Positions 18,698 through 28,817 are shown, counted from the stretch's first letter. The stretch: 64,000 bases of DNA from Bacillus spizizenii TU-B-10 (GCF_000227465.1 NC_016047.1:2708857-2772856), one strand, 5' to 3'. Made by a program: numbers and translations. Notes: a model not told the origin generated them from the sequence alone.

Positions 18698-18766
18698 GCC
18701 ATCACCTGCCTTACCGTAACGTTGATTTATCATATGCAGGCCGGCATTTTCTTGACAGCTGTTTCG

Positions 18767-18820
18767 CTAAACTTGGTCCTTCTCCATTGTATAATGCATC
18801 AATAATTCCATTCTAAGCAT
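18767..18820 (-). CDS. Putative 17-residue peptide with strong SD
   Basis: MLRMELLMHYTMEKDQV, preceded by AAGGAGGAGATGACAT, one of the strongest SDs in the window. It sits 34 bp after yrzI. Too short to assign; may be a regulatory or leader peptide for the next ORF. Confidence 0.45.
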   Translation of the reverse strand: MLRMELLMHYTMEKDQV

Positions 18821-18854
18821 ATGTCATCTCCTCCTTCAGCTTTTTCATTGCTTT

Positions 18855-19004
18855 TTAGCGCCAGTTTGTTAAATAAAGATGCTTTAACTGAGACTCTTTC
18901 ATTTCATCATAAATCTGCTCAATCTGCTGTTCTCGTTCGAATTCTTCCGGGCTTTTAAACCGTTTGTTAATCGTTAACGTTAAAAAGAATAGGTTAATCG
19001 TCAT
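18855..19004 (-). CDS. yrzI: YrzI family small protein, 49 residues
   Basis: MTINLFFLTLTINKRFKSPE and onward, ending LKHLYLTNWR: a hydrophobic N-terminal segment then a charged helix rich in Glu, Gln and Lys. It matches the Bac_small_YrzI family I remember from bacilli; function unknown. SD AAGGGGGTGAGC. Part of a cluster of short ORFs served by the promoter at 19307-19335. Confidence 0.85.
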   Translation of the reverse strand: MTINLFFLTLTINKRFKSPEEFEREQQIEQIYDEMKESQLKHLYLTNWR

Positions 19005-19044
19005 ATCGCTCACCCCCTTTCAAAGTCCGCTTCAAGCGAAATAA

Positions 19045-19072
19045 CCCGCGGCATCAGTCCTTCTGCCGCGGG
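19045..19072 (-). terminator. GC-rich hairpin between small ORFs
   Basis: CCCGCGGCA (19045-19053) / TGCCGCGGG (19064-19072). On the minus strand it is followed by TTATTT only, so it is a weak terminator or an RNA-processing or stability hairpin upstream of yrzI. Confidence 0.45.
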
Positions 19073-19153
19073 CAAATAAAAACCGCAGACAAAAGAAGAC
19101 ACCAATGCCTCTACTGCCTGCGGGGAGTTGCGTATGTCCGACTAATTCCGAAT

Positions 19154-19270
19154 TTAATGCGTGCGATAAGCATCGGTTAAGGAAGGACACGAACTCTTCC
19201 ACAGGCTGAATGAACCATGAACTTTTACTTGTGCATCACGTACAGGTTGACGTCGTTGTCTCATTGTCAT
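19154..19270 (-). CDS. Putative small basic protein, 38 residues
   Basis: MTMRQRRQPVRDAQVKVHGS and onward, ending TDAYRTH. Basic and probably soluble, with AGGAGGCTGAACAAA as SD. It is the first ORF behind a near-consensus promoter and lies about 150 bp before yrzI. No homologue recognised. Translation seems likely from the SD, but function is unknown. Confidence 0.5.
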   Translation of the reverse strand: MTMRQRRQPVRDAQVKVHGSFSLWKSSCPSLTDAYRTH

Positions 19271-19306
19271 TTTGTTCAGCCTCCTTTGCTTTTTTCTTAC
19301 TTTGTA

Positions 19307-19335
19307 AGTATATCCACCAAATTCCATTTTGTAAA
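19307..19335 (-). promoter_or_regulatory. Strong sigma-A promoter of the yrzI cluster
   Basis: Minus-strand TTTACA (19330-19335), 17 bases, TATACT (19307-19312). A dyad CTTAC-N3-GTAAG (19296-19308) overlaps the -10 and start region and could be an operator. Confidence 0.8.
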
Positions 19336-19394
19336 CATCTTTTTCTAAAAATGGACGGAAATTGTGCAAATCATCGAATAGATTTATCCTTTGG

Positions 19395-20195
19395 TCATGA
19401 TACCTGCTTCATTTCTTTTCTGGAGCGGTCTTTCTTATGATATGCGATAAAGTAAATGAGACCGACAAATACCGCTCCGCCGATGACATTGCCGATAAAA
19501 GCCGGAATGATGTTTCCGATAAACTGCCCCCACGTGAACGAGCCAGCAAAAATGGCAGCGGGAATCACAAACATGTTGGCGACAACGTGCTGAAATCCGA
19601 TTGCCACAAAAGCCATTATTGGGAACCAGATGCCAAGAATTTTTCCTGCTCCGTCTTGAGCGCCGAAAGAAAGCCAAACGGCAAGACATACAAGCCAGTT
19701 ACAGCCGATGCCGGAAACGAGAACCTTGCCGAAGCTCATATCGAGCTTTCCTTGTGCAACGGCGATTGTTTTTTCTAAATAAGGGCCTGTTTCAGTCAAT
19801 CCAACCAAATGCCCGAAAAAGTAAGCAACAAATAATGCGCCGATTAAGTTCATAATTGTGACGATTCCCCAGTTAACCGCCAATTCTTTTACTGATATTT
19901 TTCTCGAAAATAAAGCCATCGCAACGGACATCATATTTCCTGTGATCAGTTCAGCGCCAGCGAGAACCACAAGGATCAGACCGACGGGAAATACTGCAGC
20001 CCCGATCAAGCTGGACAGGCTTCCCCATTCTTTCGGAAGGTCGCCGATCACCCTGATATCAAGCAAGTACCCAAGCGCGATAAATGCGCCTCCTAAAAAC
20101 CCCAGCACAAGCAGAGACGGCAGCGGAAGCTTTATTTTTTTCACCCCTGCTTCAATTGCTGCATCTGCTATTTCATCCGGTTTCCGAAAAGCCAT
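19395..20195 (-). CDS. yrhG: Formate/nitrite transporter family channel
   Basis: FocA/NirC-type membrane channel of 266 residues with six helices. Family motifs GAELITGNMM (about 80-89) and the GFQHVVANMFVIP segment (about 201-213) are clear. It moves formate or a similar small monovalent anion across the membrane. Neighbours yrhE and yrhD (formate dehydrogenase-like) favour formate. SD ATGGAGGCG. Expression probably depends on the long leader with a complete terminator at 20245-20303. Confidence 0.92.
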   Translation of the reverse strand: MAFRKPDEIADAAIEAGVKKIKLPLPSLLVLGFLGGAFIALGYLLDIRVIGDLPKEWGSLSSLIGAAVFPVGLILVVLAGAELITGNMMSVAMALFSRKISVKELAVNWGIVTIMNLIGALFVAYFFGHLVGLTETGPYLEKTIAVAQGKLDMSFGKVLVSGIGCNWLVCLAVWLSFGAQDGAGKILGIWFPIMAFVAIGFQHVVANMFVIPAAIFAGSFTWGQFIGNIIPAFIGNVIGGAVFVGLIYFIAYHKKDRSRKEMKQVS

Positions 20196-20244
20196 ACTAA
20201 AACGCCTCCATTATTTCTTCTTTTCTCACAGTTTTGGCAGAAAG

Positions 20245-20412
20245 GCAATAAAAAAGGCAGCACTCAAATAACCTGTGTAAAACCAGGCGTTTGAATGCTG
20301 CCTAACTTGTATGCATACCCATACAACAATATCAAGCAGAATTAAGATATTGAAAGAGAATATATACAGTTCGTGCATACAATCCCATTGCTTTTTGCCT
20401 TCTATAACTGTA
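20245..20412 (-). promoter_or_regulatory. Structured yrhG leader with intrinsic terminator (candidate attenuator/riboswitch)
   Basis: About 215 nt separate the predicted start (near 20411) from yrhG. In RNA order I see a stem pairing 20406-20412 with 20365-20371 (TACAGTT/AACTGTA). A TTGTATGCA segment (20382-20374) is perfectly complementary to TGCATACAA (20315-20307). A second TTGTATG copy (20326-20320) competes for the same partner. A long terminator follows (arms 20255-20269 and 20289-20303, inner CCTG/CAGG) ending in CCTTTTTTATT. No known riboswitch class recognised. Confidence 0.6.
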
Positions 20413-20417
20413 GCAAC

Positions 20418-20447
20418 ATCATATCAAATGTGACAAATTTGTGTCAA
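20418..20447 (-). promoter_or_regulatory. Promoter of yrhG
   Basis: Minus-strand TTGACA (20442-20447), 18 bases, TATGAT (20418-20423). The spacer contains a TGACA/TGTCA dyad that could bind a regulator. It lies directly after the yrhF stop. Confidence 0.82.
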
Positions 20448-20458
20448 TAATAAATATG

Positions 20459-20827
20459 CTAGCTTTGCAGAGCTTCTTTTTGATCATCTATTTTTTTGTC
20501 AAAGACAAACACAGATACAGCGATATTTTCCTCAATTTTAATATCAGAAAACAAATGGACAAGCTTAGCCCCCATCAGTTCCTCCATTCCTTCCGGCGTT
20601 TGTTTGGAATAAAGATCTTGAATCAGGCTTGTCCGGGCCGCATGTACCATTTCTCTTCCTTCAGGCGTGCGGGCGATAAACTGCTCGCTTGCACTCAGAT
20701 TTCCGTACAGTGTTGAGACTGCCATGTTTTCTACAAATACAGTATGAATCCGTTCAGGTCCTTTTCCGAACAATTCTTTGCGAAGTTTTCGAATAATATC
20801 ATTGAACTCATGAATTTTTTTAGACAT
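20459..20827 (-). CDS. yrhF: DUF2294 / MpsC-like protein
   Basis: Soluble protein of 122 residues of the DUF2294 family, similar to MpsC of a membrane-potential-generating system in staphylococci. Seen: an N-terminal coiled helix (KIHEFNDIIRKLRKELFGKGPERI), then a conserved core VENMAVSTLYGNLSASEQFI. The open frame begins at 20890, but the ATG at 20827 has GAAGGGGTAATC as SD and matches the family N-terminus. Biochemical role unknown; its place beside formate genes hints at energy or bicarbonate/formate metabolism. Confidence 0.8.
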   Translation of the reverse strand: MSKKIHEFNDIIRKLRKELFGKGPERIHTVFVENMAVSTLYGNLSASEQFIARTPEGREMVHAARTSLIQDLYSKQTPEGMEELMGAKLVHLFSDIKIEENIAVSVFVFDKKIDDQKEALQS

Positions 20828-20913
20828 GCTGATTACCCCTTCCGATACTGCCTCATCAGGCTTTTCCCGGTTCCCCTCAGGACATTTCACTTGGTTAAAA
20901 TTTTCCTGATATA

Positions 20914-20942
20914 TTGTATTATAATAAATATCACTTTATAAT
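20914..20942 (+). promoter_or_regulatory. Candidate promoter of yrhE
   Basis: TTGTAT (20914-20919), 17 bases, TATAAT (20937-20942), about 190 bp before the yrhE ATG, so a long leader is implied. The same AT-rich block may also serve yrhF on the other strand. Confidence 0.45.
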
Positions 20943-21134
20943 AAAAGCAGTGTTGATGGATTTGTAATAAGATCTTGTTATGAGTCTATCGGTTTATAAA
21001 AATCAAGGATTGGTCTGTTAGTAAGACTTGCTAGTGAACTATTCCGCCATGTGTGTTTACGCCTTCTTAGAATTAAGGACAGGTGTATCTATACATGGCT
21101 TTTTTTGACTCTTGAAAGAAAGATGGAGGGGAAT

Positions 21135-24083
21135 ATGAATATGATGGACGTTAAGTCGATCAGTGTCCGTGTTGACGGAACAGAAATTCAAGCACGAGCA
21201 GGGGCCACAATTTTAGATATTTTAAATGAAAACGGAATTGAGTACCCACAGATTTGCCACGTACCAGAGGTTGACCCGATTCAAACTTGTGATACTTGCA
21301 TTGTAGAGGCAAACGGCAAGCTGGTTCGGTCATGCTCTACGGTCGCAGAAAATGGAATGTCAATTGATCTTTCCGGAAATCGGGTGAAAGAAGCGCAAAC
21401 CGAAGCGATGGACCGCCTTCTTGAAAATCATTTGCTGTATTGTACGGTTTGCGATAACAACAATGGGAACTGTACGCTGCATAATACAGCGGAAATGATG
21501 GGGATCGAGCATCAAAAATACCCATACACGCCAAAAGAAGATCCGTCTTGCGCGGTTGACATGTCTCACCCGTTTTACCGCTATGATCCGAACCAATGTA
21601 TTGCCTGCGGCCAGTGTGTTGAGGTGTGTCAAAACCTTCAGGTAAATGAAACACTCTCAATCGACTGGGAACGCGAACGTCCTCGCGTGATTTGGGATGA
21701 GGGAGTTCCGATCAATGAATCTTCTTGTGTCAGCTGCGGCCAGTGTGTCACAGTGTGCCCATGTAATGCGCTGATGGAAAAATCAATGCTCGGGCAGGCT
21801 GGCTTTATGACAGGCATCAAAGAGGATGTCATGGAACCGATGATTGACCTCGTGAAAAACGTTGAACCTGATTACGGCAGCATTTTTGCCATTTCTGAAG
21901 TCGAGGCGGCAATGCGTGAAACGAGAACGAAAAAAACCAAAACTGTATGTACGTTCTGCGGTGTCGGATGTTCTTTTGAAGTATGGACAAAAGGACGGGA
22001 TATTTTAAAGATCCAACCTGTTTCTGACGCTCCGGTTAACGCGATTTCTACATGTGTCAAAGGGAAATTCGGCTGGGATTTCGTCAATTCTGAAGAGCGG
22101 ATCACAAAGCCTTTAATCCGTAAAAACGGGGCATTTGTGGAATCTTCTTGGGAAGAAGCCCTCGATCTTGTCGCAAGCAGATTAGGCTCGATTAAAGAGC
22201 AGTACGGCAATGGATCTGTTGGGTTTATTTCTTCTTCTAAAATTACGAATGAAGAAAACTATGTCATTCAAAAATTAGCGCGTCAGGTATTTGAAACAAA
22301 CAACGTCGATAACTGCTCACGCTACTGCCAGTCTCCTGCTACCGACGGATTGTTCCGCACTGTCGGCATGGGCGGTGACGCCGGCACGATTAAAGATATT
22401 GCCAAGGCCGGTCTCGTCATCATTGTCGGCGCCAATCCGGCGGAAGGACATCCGGTGCTTGCAACACGTGTCAAACGGGCGCACAAGCTCCACGGTCAAA
22501 AACTGATCGTTGCCGACTTGCGCAAAAATGAGATGGCTGAGCGGTCTGATCTATTCATCAGCCCTAAACAAGGAACAGACCAAGTTTGGCTGATGGCTGT
22601 TACGAAATATATGATCGACCAAGGCTGGCACGATCAGGCGTTTATTGATGAGAACGTGAATTACTTTGAAGATTATAAAGAAACGCTTAAAACCTATACG
22701 CTTGATTATGCGGAACGCATCACAGGCCTTTCTAAAGAAAACATCATTCGAATTGCCGAAATGATTCGTGACGCTGATGGAACTTGTGTCCTTTGGGGAA
22801 TGGGTGTCACACAAAATACAGGCGGTTCTGATACGTCAGCAGCGATTTCAAACCTGCTTCTTGCTACGGGCAACTATCGCCGTCCGGGTGCCGGCGCTTA
22901 TCCTCTGCGCGGACACAATAACGTACAAGGCGCTTGCGATATGGGAACACTGCCTGGCTGGCTGCCTGGATATCAGCATATAACAGATGAAAAAGCCCGC
23001 GCTAAATTTGAAGAGGCTTATGGTGTCGAGATTGATGGAAAGCCTGGTTTAGATAATATTCAAATGCTTCATTCCATTGAAGAAGGAAAAATGAAAGCAA
23101 TGTATCTTGTCGGTGAGGATATGGCACTTGTCGATTCAAATGCGAACCATGTGCATGATATTTTATCAAGCCTTGATTTCTTCGTGGTTCAGGATATCTT
23201 CTTGTCAAGAACAGCTCAATATGCTGATGTCGTCTTGCCGGCTACTCCTTCACTTGAGAAAGACGGAACATTTACCAATACTGAACGCCGCGTGCAGCGA
23301 TTATATCAGGCGCTGCCGACACTTGGTGACGCGAAACCGGATTGGTGGATCATTCAAGAGGTGGCAAACCGCTTAGGAGCGAACTGGAATTACAGCCATC
23401 CAAGTGACATTTTCTCAGAAATGGCGAGCCTTTCTCCTCTGTTTGCCAAAGCAAGCTATGAGGTGCTTGAAGGCTGGAACAGCTTCCTATGGGGCAGCTA
23501 CTCAGGTGAAAGCACACCGCTTCTGTATGAAGACGGATTTAATTTCCCTGACAAAAAAGCCCGCTTTGCCCTTTCTGATTGGACTGAGCCAGCGGCATTT
23601 CCGGAAGAATATGATCTTCATATTAATAACGGCCGGATGCTGGAGCATTTCCACGAAGGAAACATGACAAATAAATCGAAAGGCATTCAAGCAAAAGTGC
23701 CGAATGTATTTGTTGAAATCTCGCCTGAGCTTGCACAGGAGCGGAATGTTTGTGACGGTTCGCTTGTACGGCTCGTTTCTCCGTTTGGAGCAGTCAAATT
23801 AAACGCGCTGATCACAGACCGTGTGCGGAAAAATGAACTTTATCTGCCAATGAACTCAACAGACAAAGAGTCAGCGATTAACTTCCTGACGGGGCCTGCA
23901 GCTGATAAACGGACGAACACGCCTGCTTATAAACAGACGAAGGTCCGCATGGAGGTGCTTGGAGGCTGCGAAACAGCGCCGCTTCCGAAAACAAATCCGC
24001 GGAACAAAAAACGGCACCCGCAAAACGGGGTCGAAGCAGAAAGAAAATGGAACCGTCCGGGCTATGTCCATCTGACTGATTAA
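21135..24083 (+). CDS. yrhE: Formate dehydrogenase-like molybdopterin oxidoreductase
   Basis: Large iron-sulfur/molybdopterin oxidoreductase of 982 residues, likely oxidising formate to CO2 (FdhF-like alpha subunit of NAD-linked enzymes). Order: [2Fe-2S] ferredoxin domain (about 1-80, CHVPEVDPIQTCDTC); His/Cys cluster region of NADH-dehydrogenase G type; two [4Fe-4S] motifs (CIACGQCVEVC, CVSCGQCVTVCPC); [4Fe-4S] of the catalytic domain (CTFCGVGC, then CVKGKFGWDF); catalytic domain with NVDNCSRYCQSPA holding the Mo-ligand Cys; C-terminal molydopterin-dinucleotide-binding domain. The ATG at 21135 follows GGAGGGGAAT; the frame extends to 21051 without an SD. Operon with yrhD. Confidence 0.93.
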   Translation: MNMMDVKSISVRVDGTEIQARAGATILDILNENGIEYPQICHVPEVDPIQTCDTCIVEANGKLVRSCSTVAENGMSIDLSGNRVKEAQTEAMDRLLENHLLYCTVCDNNNGNCTLHNTAEMMGIEHQKYPYTPKEDPSCAVDMSHPFYRYDPNQCIACGQCVEVCQNLQVNETLSIDWERERPRVIWDEGVPINESSCVSCGQCVTVCPCNALMEKSMLGQAGFMTGIKEDVMEPMIDLVKNVEPDYGSIFAISEVEAAMRETRTKKTKTVCTFCGVGCSFEVWTKGRDILKIQPVSDAPVNAISTCVKGKFGWDFVNSEERITKPLIRKNGAFVESSWEEALDLVASRLGSIKEQYGNGSVGFISSSKITNEENYVIQKLARQVFETNNVDNCSRYCQSPATDGLFRTVGMGGDAGTIKDIAKAGLVIIVGANPAEGHPVLATRVKRAHKLHGQKLIVADLRKNEMAERSDLFISPKQGTDQVWLMAVTKYMIDQGWHDQAFIDENVNYFEDYKETLKTYTLDYAERITGLSKENIIRIAEMIRDADGTCVLWGMGVTQNTGGSDTSAAISNLLLATGNYRRPGAGAYPLRGHNNVQGACDMGTLPGWLPGYQHITDEKARAKFEEAYGVEIDGKPGLDNIQMLHSIEEGKMKAMYLVGEDMALVDSNANHVHDILSSLDFFVVQDIFLSRTAQYADVVLPATPSLEKDGTFTNTERRVQRLYQALPTLGDAKPDWWIIQEVANRLGANWNYSHPSDIFSEMASLSPLFAKASYEVLEGWNSFLWGSYSGESTPLLYEDGFNFPDKKARFALSDWTEPAAFPEEYDLHINNGRMLEHFHEGNMTNKSKGIQAKVPNVFVEISPELAQERNVCDGSLVRLVSPFGAVKLNALITDRVRKNELYLPMNSTDKESAINFLTGPAADKRTNTPAYKQTKVRMEVLGGCETAPLPKTNPRNKKRHPQNGVEAERKWNRPGYVHLTD

Positions 24084-24101
24084 ACGAAAGGAGGAAAACG
24101 A

Positions 24102-24584
24102 ATGGCCACTCCGATTACGACGATCAAAAAAGAAACAAAAACAGCAGAACAAATCAAGCTTGAAAAAATAGAAGAGCTGAAAGAGCTGCTGGCGGAAAAT
24201 GAAGATGCCGTCTCTAAAACGATGACGTTAATGAATGAACTGAATGAACTTGGAATTTTTGACGCGGCAACAAGCATGCTGAGAGCGAAAGAAGACATCG
24301 CCAAGATTGCGCTTGGCCAGGTTTCGCGTGAGCCTGTCACCAATCTCATCAACACGATGATGGCCGCCGGAGGCGCATTAACAAAAGCAGATCCTGAGTT
24401 CACAGGAAAGCTTTTAGAAAGCGTGATGGCTGGAACTGAACAGGCGCAAAGCTTTTTAAAAGAAGACAAGAAAGTGGGAATTCTTGACCTTTTAAAAGCC
24501 ATGAACGATCCTGATATCAACAGAGCCGTCGGCTTCGGCCTTCAGTTTTTAAAAGGCATGGGAAAAGAACTCCAAGAAAAATAA
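24102..24584 (+). CDS. yrhD: DUF1641 protein, partner of YrhE
   Basis: Helical DUF1641-family protein of 160 residues, encoded 18 bp after yrhE with AAAGGAGGAAAACG as SD. Heptad-like N-terminal helix (AEQIKLEKIEELKELLAENEDA is part of it), then the conserved block DAATSMLRAKEDIAKIALGQVSREPVTN. In bacilli this family is regularly found next to the formate dehydrogenase-like subunit. A structural or maturation role is an inference; catalytic residues are not apparent. Confidence 0.85.
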   Translation: MATPITTIKKETKTAEQIKLEKIEELKELLAENEDAVSKTMTLMNELNELGIFDAATSMLRAKEDIAKIALGQVSREPVTNLINTMMAAGGALTKADPEFTGKLLESVMAGTEQAQSFLKEDKKVGILDLLKAMNDPDINRAVGFGLQFLKGMGKELQEK

Positions 24585-24623
24585 TAAAAAAACAGCCATC
24601 GCTGAGTTGATGGCTGTTTTTTA
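24585..24623. terminator. Bidirectional terminator between yrhD and yrhC
   Basis: AAAAAACAGCCATC with GATGGCTGTTTTTT around CGCTGAGTT; T tracts on both strands, and it overlaps the yrhC stop. Serves the converging yrhE-yrhD and yrrT-yrhC operons. Confidence 0.93.
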
Positions 24624-24851
24624 TTCGTCGGCTTCTTCCAAACGCTTCTTGTAAATCAATGAACGATCAACGCAAAAGAAGGCACCTGCTAAAAACACGC
24701 AATCCGCCAAAAACATCATCGATTTCTGGCCTAACGTTAAGCCTTGATCGGGAAGAACTGCGCCTATATATAAAAAAGTGCTGACTGCAAGCAATGTAAA
24801 AGCAAAATGCTTGTAGTCTTCTTTTAAAGATTTCATTCTATTTTTATTCAA
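24621..24851 (-). CDS. yrhC: Small membrane protein YrhC
   Basis: About 76 residues with two membrane helices (about 15-33 and 43-60) and a basic C-terminus (YKKRLEEADE end). I choose the TTG at 24851: AGGTG stands six bases before it, whereas the GTG at 24860 is part of that SD. Last gene of the methionine-to-cysteine operon; function unknown, possibly linked to sulfur amino-acid transport by position only. Confidence 0.82.
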   Translation of the reverse strand: MNKNRMKSLKEDYKHFAFTLLAVSTFLYIGAVLPDQGLTLGQKSMMFLADCVFLAGAFFCVDRSLIYKKRLEEADE

Positions 24852-24933
24852 AAGAATCACCTGCCAGATTCATAGTATACGACTATTATAATATAATCTG
24901 GCAGCTTACAGAGAAAGTAATTCTATCCATTTG

Positions 24934-26998
<2,065 letters not shown>

Positions 26999-27035
26999 AT
27001 ATGTCCTCCTCCTTGATAGAGGTTGTTTTTAGGGA

Positions 27036-27063
27036 AAACGGAGGAGAATTCTCCCCCGTTTTT
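27036..27063 (-). terminator. Internal hairpin between mtnN and mccA
   Basis: ACGGGGGAG / CTCCTCCGT with AATT loop, flanked by A/T runs. It begins at the mtnN stop and is probably a leaky terminator or mRNA-processing hairpin that tunes mccAB relative to upstream genes. Confidence 0.55.
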
Positions 27064-27757
27064 AATGAATTCGTTTGATCACTTTTAACACAAGCTCTGT
27101 TGAATTGACAGCCGCCTGCTCTAAAAATTGGTCAAATGATACATGTGATTCTTTTCCTGCGATATCAGATAACGCTCTGATGACGACAAACGGCGTTTTA
27201 AATTGATAGCACACTTGAGCCACTGCCGCAGCCTCCATTTCAACCGCGTACAGATCAGAAAATCTCGCACGCACCTCTTCAACCCGCTTTGGATCGTTCA
27301 TGAAAGAATCGCCTGTTGCGATCGTTCCTTTTGCGACCTGAATGCCGTCTAGTTCAGAAATTGCTTCTTCAGTGATGCTGATCAGCTTTTCATCTGCCGC
27401 ATAAGCAGCAGGAAGACCCGGAACCTGACCGTATTCATAATCAAAGGCTGTTACATCTACATCATGGTGGCGAACGTCAGTAGAAATAACGACGTCTCCT
27501 ACATTCAGTGTATGATGAAATCCGCCCGCTGAGCCTGTGTTAATGACATAATCAGGCTTGTAACGGTCAAGCAGAAGCGTTGTGCTGATGGCAGCATTTA
27601 CTTTTCCAATTCCTGATTTTAAAAGAATCACTTCGGTTCCTTCATATTCGCCTGTTGTAAATTCACAGTGTGCGATTGTTTCTGTTTTTGCATTTTCAAG
27701 TTTGCTTCTTAGGATGGTAACTTCCTCTTCCATTGCTCCGATGACTGCTAGTTTCAT
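27062..27757 (-). CDS. mtnN: 5'-methylthioadenosine / S-adenosylhomocysteine nucleosidase
   Basis: Hydrolyses methylthioadenosine and S-adenosylhomocysteine to adenine and the thioribosyl or ribosylhomocysteine product; 231 residues. Seen: [13 protein letters not shown] with the catalytic-pocket Glu12, [10 protein letters not shown], and the C-terminal signature [12 protein letters not shown] then RALSDIAG. Supplies S-ribosylhomocysteine for LuxS and so homocysteine for MccA. SD AAGGGAATG. 20 bp after yrrT. Confidence 0.97.
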   Translation of the reverse strand: MKLAVIGAMEEEVTILRSKLENAKTETIAHCEFTTGEYEGTEVILLKSGIGKVNAAISTTLLLDRYKPDYVINTGSAGGFHHTLNVGDVVISTDVRHHDVDVTAFDYEYGQVPGLPAAYAADEKLISITEEAISELDGIQVAKGTIATGDSFMNDPKRVEEVRARFSDLYAVEMEAAAVAQVCYQFKTPFVVIRALSDIAGKESHVSFDQFLEQAAVNSTELVLKVIKRIH

Positions 27758-27777
27758 CTATTCACATTCCCTTCACT

Positions 27778-28419
27778 TTACCGTTTGATCGCCTCCATTA
27801 TCCACACGAAGTCGTTTTGCTGAGTGAATTGGACTGCAAAACCTTCAGCTGTAAACATCGCTTTCAACGCATCCAATGTAGGATAATGCTCCGTCTCTAA
27901 ATCATTTGCCAGCTGATAGAAGCCTTGAGAACGGGCTTTATCAATAGCCTGTTGATATGCTTGCATATCTTCAAAGACGGTATCGGCAAACACTATTCTA
28001 TCATGCAAGTGAAGGTATTTGCCATATTGCTTTATGGCAGCCCGCTTTTCTTCGTCGGTCAAGTGATGAAAAGCATATGAACTGACAATTGTGTCAGCAT
28101 GAAATGGCGGTTCAGGAAATGCCAGGAAGTCTCCGTCAACGATTTCCGCCCTGCCTGAAAGCTTGTCAGAAGCCAATTTGCGCATTGCTGGAGACGGTTC
28201 AATTCCAAATACAGATTTGCCCGCCTCCAGCAGCTTGGCTGTCAAATTCCCCGTTCCCGGGCCAAATTCTAACACATGCGTTCCAGACCTGCTGACGATG
28301 GCATCAAGGATATCATCGTAGCCTCTGAATGCTTCTTTATACTGAATATCAAAACCTTGTACTGTTTGGTCATAAGTTGCTGCCCAATCTTCAAAGAGAG
28401 GGATAAATTCACGCCCCAT
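27778..28419 (-). CDS. yrrT: SAM-dependent methyltransferase YrrT
   Basis: Class I methyltransferase of 213 residues with motif I VLEFGPGTGNLTAKLLEAG (about 46-64) and acidic motif II GIEPSP. Heads the sulfur operon, so it may generate S-adenosylhomocysteine for MtnN, but the substrate is unknown. The ATG at 28419 (MGREFIPLFEDW) is spaced correctly from GGAGTG; the GTG at 28428 lies within that SD. Confidence 0.9.
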   Translation of the reverse strand: MGREFIPLFEDWAATYDQTVQGFDIQYKEAFRGYDDILDAIVSRSGTHVLEFGPGTGNLTAKLLEAGKSVFGIEPSPAMRKLASDKLSGRAEIVDGDFLAFPEPPFHADTIVSSYAFHHLTDEEKRAAIKQYGKYLHLHDRIVFADTVFEDMQAYQQAIDKARSQGFYQLANDLETEHYPTLDALKAMFTAEGFAVQFTQQNDFVWIMEAIKR

Positions 28420-28439
28420 ATTTGTCACACTCCATATTT

Positions 28440-28491
28440 TATAATTCCTATATGCATACTATGAATTAATGATGGAACAGTTCCTATAATA
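28440..28491 (-). promoter_or_regulatory. yrrT operon promoter with CymR-type operator
   Basis: An extended -10, TGTGGTATTAT (TATTAT at 28486-28491 on the minus strand), precedes a block at 28440-28470 that ends ATAGGAATTATA. That block resembles the CymR recognition sequence. The site lies just downstream of the expected start, fitting repression by CymR when cysteine is plentiful. CymR control of this operon is established; the exact boundaries are mine. Confidence 0.75.
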
Positions 28492-28547
28492 CCACATCTT
28501 CCAGAAAGCAGGTACTAAAACACTTTGTGTATTTTATGCCATCTATA

Positions 28548-28577
28548 TTGCGCGTTTACCGCAAAAAAGCTTATACT
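28548..28577 (+). promoter_or_regulatory. Candidate promoter of yrzA
   Basis: TTGCGC (28548-28553), 18 bases, TATACT (28572-28577), 34 bp before the ATG. Confidence 0.5.
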
Positions 28578-28610
28578 TCATATGACTTGTGAAAGCTGGA
28601 GGGTCGAGAG

Positions 28611-28814
28611 ATGAATTTTCAATTAGATTTGATAAAAGACAAAGTGGAATTTTTCGAAGCGGCTTCATTGCAGGAGCTTGAAAAGAAAATCAATACACAA
28701 ATTGAAAACAATAAAGCCATCATGCTCCGGGTGAAATCTGTATCACACCAAACTGCTGTGGCAGACGGAAGAATATTGTACAGCGCGGTTGTTCATTTCG
28801 CAGCTGAGGCCTAA
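28611..28814 (+). CDS. yrzA: DUF2536 small protein YrzA
   Basis: Soluble protein of 67 residues: MNFQLDLIKDKVEFFEAASL then a Lys/Asn/Glu-rich helix and a beta-rich C-terminus (RVKSVSHQTAVADGRILYSAVVHF). Belongs to the Bacillus DUF2536 family; no known function. SD GCTGGAGGG. Monocistronic, with the bidirectional terminator right after. Confidence 0.85.
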   Translation: MNFQLDLIKDKVEFFEAASLQELEKKINTQIENNKAIMLRVKSVSHQTAVADGRILYSAVVHFAAEA

Positions 28815-28817
28815 AAC

